The notes beneath the pieces are model-generated. The model was not told the DNA's origin and did not search any database. It was given only the letters and a program-made list of their open reading frames with translations. A stretch of 26,977 bases of DNA from Intrasporangiaceae bacterium. GTDB lineage: Bacteria; Actinomycetota; Actinomycetes; Actinomycetales; Dermatophilaceae. Positions 21,023-26,977 of the stretch are shown one piece after another (positions within the stretch are counted from its first letter, which is position 1; each line of letters begins with the position of its first letter). Made by a program: the position numbers and the translations under genes. The DNA is taken from the NCBI GenBank assembly GCA_012518475.1, contig JAAYSB010000139.1, positions 1 through 26,977 of the forward strand, written 5' to 3'.

Positions 21023-21601
21023 TCAGGGACGGCGTCGGGCTCGGTCGATGAGGGCTCCGAGCTCGGCGTGGGTCTGAGGCGGCAGCTCGTCCAGCGGCCA
21101 CCACCGCACCTGGAGCGACTCGGGGCTGCACACCGGCTCGGCATCCGCGCGGGCCCAGCCCACGAAGCGGACATCGAGGTGCTCCTCGCACCGCCCGAAC
21201 CGCGCGCTCAGCGCGTGCCGGTGCAGCTCGACGATGCCCGGCTCGACGACGATGCCCGAGAGGCCGGACTCCTCGTGGACCTCGCGGACGGCTGCGGCGT
21301 GCACCGTCGGATCGCTCGTCTCGAGGTGGCCACCGAACTGCAGCCAGCGACGAGCCTTGGCATGCATCGTCAGCAGCACCTGCTCGCGGGCCTCGTCGAG
21401 GACGATGCAGGACGCGGTCAGGTGGACCGGCGGACCCGTCTTGAAGACTGCGAGGTCGTCCTCGAGCGCGCGCAGGTATGCGTCGCGCCACTCCACCTGC
21501 TCGCGACCGTCAGGGGAGTAGCCCGTGAGCAGCCGCACGGCGTCCGCCCAGACCGCGGATCGACGGGGCAGCCCGGTGGCAGCCTCGACCGACTGGCTCA
21601 T
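21023..21601 (-). CDS. NUDIX hydrolase
   Basis: A 192-residue NUDIX enzyme of the GGHLE subgroup: VHLTASCIVLDEAREQVLLT (first strands), KARRWLQFGGHLE, and the box GGHLETSDPTVHAAAVREVH followed by EESGL (about 95-115), which has the REVHEESG core with one extra residue relative to the standard spacing, as in many actinobacterial members. It hydrolyses a nucleoside diphosphate-linked substrate; which one cannot be told. A conserved WWPLDELP segment follows. ATG 21601 overlaps the metalloprotease stop as ATGA, so the two are translationally coupled. Confidence 0.88.
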   Translation of the reverse strand: MSQSVEAATGLPRRSAVWADAVRLLTGYSPDGREQVEWRDAYLRALEDDLAVFKTGPPVHLTASCIVLDEAREQVLLTMHAKARRWLQFGGHLETSDPTVHAAAVREVHEESGLSGIVVEPGIVELHRHALSARFGRCEEHLDVRFVGWARADAEPVCSPESLQVRWWPLDELPPQTHAELGALIDRARRRP

Positions 21602-23160
21602 GCGCCCCTGGTCTCGTCGCCGTTGTTCTCGTCGCCGTTGTTCTCGTCGCCGCTGCGGCCGTCGTCCTCGGAACGGGCACCGTCGAGGAGGCGGGCCAGC
21701 TCGTCGTCCATCTCGTCGCTCGTCGTCGTGCCGAAGCGCTCGACATAGCCCAGTGGGTCATCCAGGTCAGCCGACTGGGGTGCCATGTCCGGGTGCTGCC
21801 AGACGTCGTCTCGGGCGAACCGGCCGTGCTTGTCGGCCATCGCGCGGAACAGGTTGGCCGCGTCCCGCAGCCTGCGGGGCCGCAGGTCGAGGCCGACCAG
21901 ACCGCGGAAGACCTTCTCTCCGGGACCGCCGCTGGCCCGGCGTCGACGGATCGCCTCGGCCAGGGCGCCGCTGCTCGGCAGCGTCCGGCTCGTCGCGTCC
22001 TCGGCGACGACATCGACCCAGCCCTCGATGAGGGCCAGGCTCGCCTCGAGCCGGTCGAGCGCCCGGGTCTGGGCCTCGCTCGGCGTCGGCGCGAAGAGTG
22101 AGCCGCTCAGGGCCGACTGGAGTGCCTCGGGATTCTGCAGGTCGACACCCTGGAGCTGGGACTCGATCCCGTCGAGGTCGAAGGTGATGTCGGCGGCGTA
22201 GTCCCGAACAGCGGCGAGCACCTGAGGGCCCAGCCACGGCACCTGGGCGAAGAGCCGCGTGCGGGCGACCTCACGCACTGCGAGGTAGAGACGGACCTCG
22301 GCCTCGTCGATGGACAGGCCGGCGGCGAGGTCCCGGATCGCGTCGGGGAGCAGGACGATGTGGTCGTCGGGGACGAGAGGCAGGCCCACGTCGCTGCCGG
22401 TGAGGACCTCCTGGCTCAGCGTGCCGATGGCCTGTCCGAGCTGGGTGGAGAACATCCCGGCGCTCATCCGCTCGAGCATGCCCTGCACCTGTCCCATGAC
22501 CGCGGAGACGTCCATCCCTGGGGGCAGCATTCCGGCCAGTTCCGGCGGCAGCGGGGCATCACCGTCGGTGAGCCGGCCGAGCTGGCCGGCCGAGGCCTGC
22601 GACATCGCGTGCGCCAGGCCCTTGGCCACCGGGTCGACCAGCTCGCTCCACAGCGGCATCGTCTCCTCGGTCCAGTTCAGGGGTGTCCAGGCGTGTGCCC
22701 ACGCGGTATGCGCCGGCAGGCTTGTCGCCTCGTCGACCCAGAGGGAGGCGATGCGCACGGCCTCGGAGACCGCACGGGCGGCGCTGTCCTCCACCTCCTC
22801 GAGGGTGCGGCCGGCTGCGCCGGCTCCGGTGACGACGGCCTTGGCGGCCGTGAGTGCGGCCGTCTGGTCGACAGCGCCGCCCGGGGAGCCGGCCCCGCCG
22901 AGCAGGTCACCGAGCAGTGCGCCGGGGCCGCCGCTCTGCATCATCGACTGCACCTGGTCCATCGCCTGCTGGATGACGCCCGGGTCCATCTTGTCGATCC
23001 CGAAGCTGCTCATGAGCCCGGCCATCTCCGGGGGGACGGGCCCTCCGGTCAGGCTCTCGAACATCTTCTCCAGCTCAGGCGGGAGTCCGGACTGACCGCT
23101 GGGGTCGCGGTCCTCGGGGTCGGAGTCGTCGGGGTTGCGGGGCGTGATCTCGTCTGACAC
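21598..23160 (-). CDS. Zinc-dependent metalloprotease-like protein (DUF2342/Zincin_2 family)
   Basis: About 520 residues, matching the actinobacterial family of Rv3195. Seen: an N-terminal low-complexity acidic region, LPPELEKMFESLTGGPVPPE, Met/Gly-rich segments, WVDEATSLP and AWTPLNWTEET, FSTQLGQAIGTLSQEVLTGSD, DEAEVRLYLAVREVARTRLF, VPWLGPQVLAAVRDYA and LIEGWVDVV. Family members usually read REAAH at the fourth motif; here it is REVAR (E297, R300), so a His zinc ligand seems lost, while E379 of EGW remains. Activity is doubtful. The C-terminal tail carries GDENN repeats. GTG 23160 (VSDEITPRNPD) is chosen with AAGGA about 10 bases upstream; GTG 23178 is the alternative. ATGA overlap with the NUDIX gene. 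Confidence 0.85.
   Translation of the reverse strand: MSDEITPRNPDDSDPEDRDPSGQSGLPPELEKMFESLTGGPVPPEMAGLMSSFGIDKMDPGVIQQAMDQVQSMMQSGGPGALLGDLLGGAGSPGGAVDQTAALTAAKAVVTGAGAAGRTLEEVEDSAARAVSEAVRIASLWVDEATSLPAHTAWAHAWTPLNWTEETMPLWSELVDPVAKGLAHAMSQASAGQLGRLTDGDAPLPPELAGMLPPGMDVSAVMGQVQGMLERMSAGMFSTQLGQAIGTLSQEVLTGSDVGLPLVPDDHIVLLPDAIRDLAAGLSIDEAEVRLYLAVREVARTRLFAQVPWLGPQVLAAVRDYAADITFDLDGIESQLQGVDLQNPEALQSALSGSLFAPTPSEAQTRALDRLEASLALIEGWVDVVAEDATSRTLPSSGALAEAIRRRRASGGPGEKVFRGLVGLDLRPRRLRDAANLFRAMADKHGRFARDDVWQHPDMAPQSADLDDPLGYVERFGTTTSDEMDDELARLLDGARSEDDGRSGDENNGDENNGDETRGA
21613..21652. repeat. 15-bp tandem repeats at the metalloprotease 3' end
   Basis: CTCGTCGCCGTTGTT occurs twice in a row (21613-21627, 21628-21642) plus a partial third copy. 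On the minus strand the units are in frame and encode GDENN, giving an acidic tail. Confidence 0.85.
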
Positions 23161-23311
23161 AGGTCCATTGTCCTTCACGTGTGGTCTGCGGTTCGTCTGG
23201 CGGGCCGTGCACCCGCCTCTCCTTGGGTGAAACCTCGCGAGGGCCCTGATCGTTCCCCAGACGGGCAGCCGGTCGGGTGCCCGCCCGTCGTGCCCAGCCG
23301 GCGCGCACGAC

Positions 23312-23319
23312 CATAATGT
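23312..23319 (+). promoter_or_regulatory. Candidate moaE -10 element in the divergent region
   Basis: CATAAT/TAATGT (23312-23319) is the only AT-rich block in the 190-base divergent region and would start transcription near 23325, 28 bases before the moaE GTG. The opposite strand reads TATGGT, which could serve the metalloprotease operon. Tentative. Confidence 0.4.
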
Positions 23320-23352
23320 GTGGTCGGCCCGTCACCGCCCCGAGGAGAACTG

Positions 23353-23802
23353 GTGAGCACTATCCACCCGCGCGTCGCGCTCGTCGACATCCGCGACCGC
23401 GCGCTCTCGCTCGACGAGGTGGTCGCTGCCGTCCAGCGAACCGGCCACGGGGCAGTGGTGACCTTCACGGGAGTGGTCCGCGATCACGACCATGCCGCCG
23501 ACGGCTCTTCGCGCGAGGTCGCGCGGCTCGAGTACTCGGCGCACCCGTCGGCGGTCGAGGAGCTGGTGCGCTCCTGCGAGCGGATCGTGACAGCCCATGA
23601 GGGGGTGACCGTCGCCGCCGTCCACCGCACCGGTGACCTGGCGATCGGTGACCTCGCTGTCGTGCTCGCCGTCGGTGCCGGGCACCGGGCGGCCGCGTTC
23701 GACGCCGCCCGGGCCCTCATCGACGACCTCAAGGCCACCGTGCCCATCTGGAAGCACCAGGGCTTCGCGGACGGTTCGGACGAGTGGGTGGGACTTCCGT
23801 GA
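23353..23802 (+). CDS. moaE: MoaE, molybdopterin synthase catalytic subunit
   Basis: A 149-residue protein that, with thiocarboxylated MoaD, converts cyclic pyranopterin phosphate to molybdopterin. Seen: GAVVTFTGVVRDHDHA (N-terminal strand and loop), LEYSAHPSAVEELVR, VAAVHRTGDLAIGDLAVVLAV (the conserved HRxGxLxIGD motif), and LKATVPIWKHQ with K127 and K134 as the expected catalytic lysines. GTG 23353 is chosen because GAGGAGAAC lies a few bases before it. It is overlapped by the next gene's GTGA. It shares the window with MoeB but not its operon, and no moaD is visible. Confidence 0.94.
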   Translation: MSTIHPRVALVDIRDRALSLDEVVAAVQRTGHGAVVTFTGVVRDHDHAADGSSREVARLEYSAHPSAVEELVRSCERIVTAHEGVTVAAVHRTGDLAIGDLAVVLAVGAGHRAAAFDAARALIDDLKATVPIWKHQGFADGSDEWVGLP

Positions 23803-24890
23803 GAGACCCTCGCCAGCGGGCAGGACGCCCGCAGAGGGAACGGATGGGACGCGGATCGAGCACCATCATGCTCGCCGCACTCGCTGGGCTGGTCCTGTCC
23901 CTCGTCCTCGCCCAGGTCTCGCTCCCGTACGCCGTCATGACGCCGGGCCCGATCATGAACACGCTCGGGGACGTCCAAGAGGGCACGCCGCTCATCGAGG
24001 TGGACGGGGCACAGACCTTCCCGACCGAGGGCCGGCTGAACTTCACCACCGTGCGGGTGGGTGGAGGTCCGGGCAACGAGACCAATGTGTGGGACTACGT
24101 CACCGCGAGACTCTCCGGTGACGCGACGATCCTGCCGGTGGACCAGGTCTTCCCACGAGGCGCGACACGGACCGAGATCCGTGAGGAGAACCAGGCCGAG
24201 ATGGAGGGCTCCCAGCAGGGGGCTGCCGCCGTGGCCCTACGGGCTCTCGGCTACGACGTCACCGAGACGGTGTCGGTCGCGGGCACGACGGAGGACTCCG
24301 AGTTCCACGGCCTGCTGGAGCAGGGGGACGTGGTCACCGCCGTCAACGGAATCGCCACCGACAGCGCGGACGCCGTCCGCGCCGAGGTGGCCACGGTCCC
24401 GGTCGGTGGCGATATCTCGGTCACCGTCCAGCGAGACGGGAAGGAGCAGGTCGTCGAGGGACGCACGATCGATGCGGAGGGCCGATCCGTCCTCGGGATC
24501 TTCCTCTCGCGGGCGTTCAGCTCCGACGTCGAGGTGACGATCACAGCCGGTGACGTCGGAGGACCGTCCGCGGGCATGATGTTCGCCCTCGGCATCTACG
24601 ACGTGCTCACCGAGGGTCCCCTCACCGGAGGTGCCGACATCTCCGGCACCGGCACGATCACCCCTGACGGTGAGGTCGGGCCGATCGGCGGGATCCGGCA
24701 GAAGGTCATCGGCGCCCAGGACGCCGGTTCCGCGTTCTTCCTCGCGCCGCAGGGCAACTGCGCCGAGCTCGAGGGTCAGGTCCCGGACGGGATCGAGGTG
24801 TTCTCCATCGCGACGTTCGATGACGCGCTCGCCGCCGTCGAGGGCATCGCCAAGGACGAGGATCTCGCCGACCTGCCCCGCTGCGGCTGA
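23799..24890 (+). CDS. PDZ-domain Lon-like membrane-anchored protease
   Basis: About 363 residues. After a basic N-terminus there is one hydrophobic anchor (IMLAALAGLVLSLVLAQVSL, about 23-43), then YAVMTPGPIMNTLGD, a PDZ domain (about 155-240, with GLLEQGDVVTAVNG), and a C-terminal Lon-type (S16) protease domain with Ser257 in GGPSAGMMFALGIYD and Lys302 in IGGIRQKVIGAQ, the Ser/Lys dyad. This matches the Rv3194c-type family; the substrate is unknown, and the catalytic part probably faces outside the membrane. GTG 23799 forms a GTGA overlap with the moaE stop, so it is translated with moaE; ATG 23844 is possible but has no better ribosome site. Confidence 0.92.
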   Translation: MRDPRQRAGRPQRERMGRGSSTIMLAALAGLVLSLVLAQVSLPYAVMTPGPIMNTLGDVQEGTPLIEVDGAQTFPTEGRLNFTTVRVGGGPGNETNVWDYVTARLSGDATILPVDQVFPRGATRTEIREENQAEMEGSQQGAAAVALRALGYDVTETVSVAGTTEDSEFHGLLEQGDVVTAVNGIATDSADAVRAEVATVPVGGDISVTVQRDGKEQVVEGRTIDAEGRSVLGIFLSRAFSSDVEVTITAGDVGGPSAGMMFALGIYDVLTEGPLTGGADISGTGTITPDGEVGPIGGIRQKVIGAQDAGSAFFLAPQGNCAELEGQVPDGIEVFSIATFDDALAAVEGIAKDEDLADLPRCG

Positions 24891-24917
24891 TCGGCCGGTC
24901 CGGGAGAGGCCATCGAG

Positions 24918-24942
24918 GCATACCCCGTTCGCACGGGTATGC
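24918..24942. terminator. Bidirectional hairpin between convergent genes
   Basis: GCATACCC(C)GT pairs with ACGGGTATGC around a TCGC loop, about 10 pairs with one bulged C. It lies in the 62-base gap between the PDZ-Lon-like gene and the PPA1309-family gene, so it can end both transcripts. There is no long T-run. Confidence 0.65.
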
Positions 24943-24952
24943 GACGAGCAGG

Positions 24953-25495
24953 TCAGTCGTCGAAGGTTCCCAGCAGGCCCTGGACGAGGCCGGGCGCGAT
25001 GGTGTCGCCGCTGGCGACACGGTCGTCGCGGTCGTGGTCCCGCTGCCGGAGCAGGCAGCGGGAGGTGCCGTCCCGAAGGACAGCGACGAGCAGGCGTACG
25101 TCCTTGCGGTCCGGGTGCTCGGCGAGCGCCGCTACGGCGGCGTCGGGGTCCAGCGGAAGGTCACGCTCGGCCGCCGGCGGAACGACGATGCGCTCGACGG
25201 CGATTGCCGCTCCCGATACCGCGTCGGGCCAGGCCATCTGGGCGAGCATGGTCTCGATGTGGTCGGGGGAGGGCAGGTCCTCCTGCTCGATCGCCGTGAG
25301 AGCCCCCGGTTGGACGTCGTGCGGTGCCAGAGCGTCGAGGAACCCGGGCTCGTGCTCGAGGAGATGCGCGGTCTCGACGAGCGCGAACAGCCGGACCGGC
25401 TGGTCCCAGCCGGCCGAGGACACGTGACGCTCGGTCTCGAGGGCGACGATGGACAGCGGGTCGGTGACCGGGCGGGGCTGCGCTGGGGTGCTCAC
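24953..25495 (-). CDS. PPA1309-family protein
   Basis: A 180-residue soluble protein of an actinobacteria-only family of unknown function, placed beside the PDZ-Lon-like and UPF0182 genes in many genomes. Recognisable segments are ALETERHVSSAGWDQPVRLF, ALVETAHLLEHEP, QEDLPSPDHIETMLAQMAWP and GAAIAVERIVVPP. No signal peptide, membrane segment or catalytic motif is visible. The start is GTG 25495 (VSTPAQPRPVTDP); no strong Shine-Dalgarno precedes it. It is divergent from the UPF0182 gene (225 bases). Confidence 0.85.
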   Translation of the reverse strand: MSTPAQPRPVTDPLSIVALETERHVSSAGWDQPVRLFALVETAHLLEHEPGFLDALAPHDVQPGALTAIEQEDLPSPDHIETMLAQMAWPDAVSGAAIAVERIVVPPAAERDLPLDPDAAVAALAEHPDRKDVRLLVAVLRDGTSRCLLRQRDHDRDDRVASGDTIAPGLVQGLLGTFDD

Positions 25496-25644
25496 GGGTC
25501 ACCATCCTGCCCCGTTCCTCGCCGGTGACGTGAATCCAGTCCGGCTCGCGCGGTGCCGCGGCCCGGGTGAGCCCGAGGTCACGATCGAGTGACGAAGGTG
25601 ACCGTGGACCGGACCTGGGTCAGGGAGTTCCCAGGTACGGAAGG

Positions 25645-25650
25645 TAGGTT
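25645..25650 (+). promoter_or_regulatory. Candidate -10 of the UPF0182 gene
   Basis: TAGGTT fits TANNNT in the 225-base divergent region and would give a leader of about 64 bases. The ribosome site before GTG 25721 is weak (TAAGG, 8 bases). The rest of the gap shows nothing clear. Confidence 0.35.
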
Positions 25651-25720
25651 GTCTCGAGCACCTCGTCATCGCCGCCGCCGCGCCGGTGACGACCGACCCG
25701 CGTGACGTAAGGCCCTTTTC

Positions 25721-26977
25721 GTGAGCAACCCCCCGTGGATGGACCGTCCTGGCAACGGTGAGGACGACGACGAGCGCCCTGACAAGGGCTCCTCGCCGAT
25801 CGATCCCGATCGTCCGGGACCGGACGACCCCAACGACCCGATGCGAGACCTGGCCGCCATGTTCGGGCCCTTCGCCGCCGGTGGAGCCGGACGCGGCCGA
25901 GGCGGCCCGGGGGGACCCGGTGGTTCCGGTGGCGGAGGAGGCGGTGGATCGCGTCCGGCAGCGCCGCGTCGGCAGGGCGAGCGGCCCCGCCGCAGTCCTC
26001 TGACGATCACCCTGTTCTCCCTCGCCGTCATCGTCATGCTCGTGACCTGGTTGGCCGGCCTGTGGACCGATCTGCTGTGGTTCGACTCAGTCGGTTTCCG
26101 GAGCGTCTTCACCACCCTGCTCGTCACGCGAATCGGGCTTTTCGTCGCCGGGTTCCTCGTCGTCTTCGGACTCGTCGCAGGGTCGATGGCCATCGCCTTC
26201 CGCACCCGCCCGATAGTGGTTCCGACGAACCCAGCCCAGCAGGTGCTCGAGCAGTACCGCGAGGCGATCGAGCCGGTCCGCAAGCTCTCGATGTATGTGG
26301 TGCCCGGTGTCCTCGGCCTGCTCGCCGGGTCGGCGGCAGCCGGGCAGTGGCAGACCTTCCTCATGTGGCGCAACGGCGGAAGCTTCGGGGTGACCGACCC
26401 TCAGTTCAACCTCGATGTCGGCTTCTATGTCTTCTCGCTGCCGTTCTTCCGGTTCCTCCTCGGCTTCGCGACGATCGCGCTGGCCATGGCCCTCGTCGCC
26501 GCCCTCGTCACGCACTACATCTACGGAGGCATCCAGCTTCCGGGCCGTGGGCCCTCCACCCGCCAGGCGTTCATCCACATCGGCGTGCTCGGTGCCCTGC
26601 TGGCCCTCGTCCGCGCCGGCGTCTACTGGATGGACCGGTTCGCCCTGACGACCCGTGACGGCGGCCTGGTCACGGGCATCACCTATACCGACGCCAACGC
26701 GGTCCTGCCGACGAAGGCGATCCTCGCCGTCGCGGCGATCATGTGCGCGGGAATGTTCCTCGCCGCGATCTGGACCCGCTCGTGGCGGATCCCGATCATC
26801 GGCGTCGCGCTGCTCACCGTGACCTCCATCGTGGCGGGCGGAATCTATCCGGCGCTGGTGCAGTCGCTTCGCGTCCGTCCGTCCGAGCGCGCTCTCGAGG
26901 CTCCCTTCATCGAGCGCAACATCAAGGCGACCCGCGCGGCCTACGGCATCGACGACATCGAGCGGACCAGCTATGCC
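25721..26977 (+). CDS. UPF0182-family large membrane protein (cut by right edge)
   Basis: 419 codons in the window, open at the right end. It begins with an acidic, Pro/Gly-rich cytoplasmic-looking region (about residues 1-90, including a run of Gly), then about seven hydrophobic segments (near 95-117, 135-160, 192-212, 243-266, 283-300, 330-350, 357-378). Diagnostic stretches are WTDLLWFDSVGFRSVF, DPQFNLDVGFYVFSLPFF, AGVYWMDRFAL, TYTDANAVLPTK and VRPSERALEAPFIERNIKA, typical of UPF0182 (Rv3193c in M. tuberculosis). The usual length is about 950-1000 residues, so the large C-terminal outside domain is missing from the window. Function unknown. GTG 25721 is chosen because residues from there match the family's short N-terminus and no nearer start precedes the first helix. 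Confidence 0.92.
   Translation, partial: MSNPPWMDRPGNGEDDDERPDKGSSPIDPDRPGPDDPNDPMRDLAAMFGPFAAGGAGRGRGGPGGPGGSGGGGGGGSRPAAPRRQGERPRRSPLTITLFSLAVIVMLVTWLAGLWTDLLWFDSVGFRSVFTTLLVTRIGLFVAGFLVVFGLVAGSMAIAFRTRPIVVPTNPAQQVLEQYREAIEPVRKLSMYVVPGVLGLLAGSAAAGQWQTFLMWRNGGSFGVTDPQFNLDVGFYVFSLPFFRFLLGFATIALAMALVAALVTHYIYGGIQLPGRGPSTRQAFIHIGVLGALLALVRAGVYWMDRFALTTRDGGLVTGITYTDANAVLPTKAILAVAAIMCAGMFLAAIWTRSWRIPIIGVALLTVTSIVAGGIYPALVQSLRVRPSERALEAPFIERNIKATRAAYGIDDIERTSYA

Noticed and set aside
1..26977. tRNA, rRNA, CRISPR, insertion sequences or prophage
   Set aside because: No cloverleaf-like sequence, no spaced direct-repeat array, no transposase or integrase motifs and no flanking inverted repeats were seen; this was by eye, not a covariance or profile search.

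Overview
The window is GC-rich, densely packed chromosomal DNA with many GTG starts, short or overlapping gene junctions, WhiB, mycoredoxin, AdnAB and DUF3107 genes. This points to an actinobacterium, most likely of the order Micrococcales; a genus cannot be fixed by reading alone. From memory, the gene order follows the Mycobacterium tuberculosis block Rv3211 to Rv3193c (RNA helicase, ferritin-like, DUF3107, TetR, moeB, adnA-adnB, nudC, mrx1, uvrD2, whiB7, ABC1 kinase, zincin-like metalloprotease, PDZ-Lon-like, UPF0182), with lineage-specific additions. This is a conserved vertical neighbourhood. I see no prophage, transposon, CRISPR array, tRNA or rRNA.

Layout. 1-3690: a DEAD-box RNA helicase cut by the left edge, a ferritin-like protein, two small minus-strand genes (GlsB/YeaQ-type membrane protein and DUF3107) and a TetR regulator. 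3780-11593: MoeB-rhodanese followed by the two giant subunits of the AdnAB helicase-nuclease, overlapping by ATGA. 11614-14316: a degenerate phosphotransferase with an acidic tail, NudC, and mycoredoxin whose 3' end overlaps nudC. 14410-17929: UvrD2, a complete whiB7 locus (promoter with AT-rich activator box, 69-codon upstream ORF, intrinsic attenuator, whiB7), and an HhH-GPD protein. 18019-20827: an ABC1/AarF kinase, an E1-like orphan and a tiny zinc-ribbon protein (DUF5679), all on the minus strand. 21023-23160: a metalloprotease-NUDIX operon on the minus strand. 23353-26977: moaE and a PDZ-Lon-like protease joined by GTGA, a convergent PPA1309-family gene, and a UPF0182 membrane protein cut by the right edge.

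How the genes work together. The core is genome maintenance: double-strand-break resection (AdnAB), a second SF1 helicase (UvrD2) and a glycosylase-fold protein. Around it sit redox and nucleotide housekeeping (NudC, mycoredoxin, a second NUDIX), antibiotic-stress control (WhiB7 and the neighbouring ABC1 kinase) and molybdenum cofactor steps (MoeB, MoaE). Several genes (moeB, nudC, mrx1, the ferritin-like gene, the HhH-GPD gene) have a TANNNT -10 element only 6-9 bases before the start codon, suggesting leaderless mRNAs.

No clearly new multi-gene system was found. The most rewarding items are the whiB7 leader architecture, the phosphotransferase with HGS in place of HGD, the metalloprotease lacking the expected zinc-binding His, and the uncharacterised E1-like/ABC1/DUF5679 trio.
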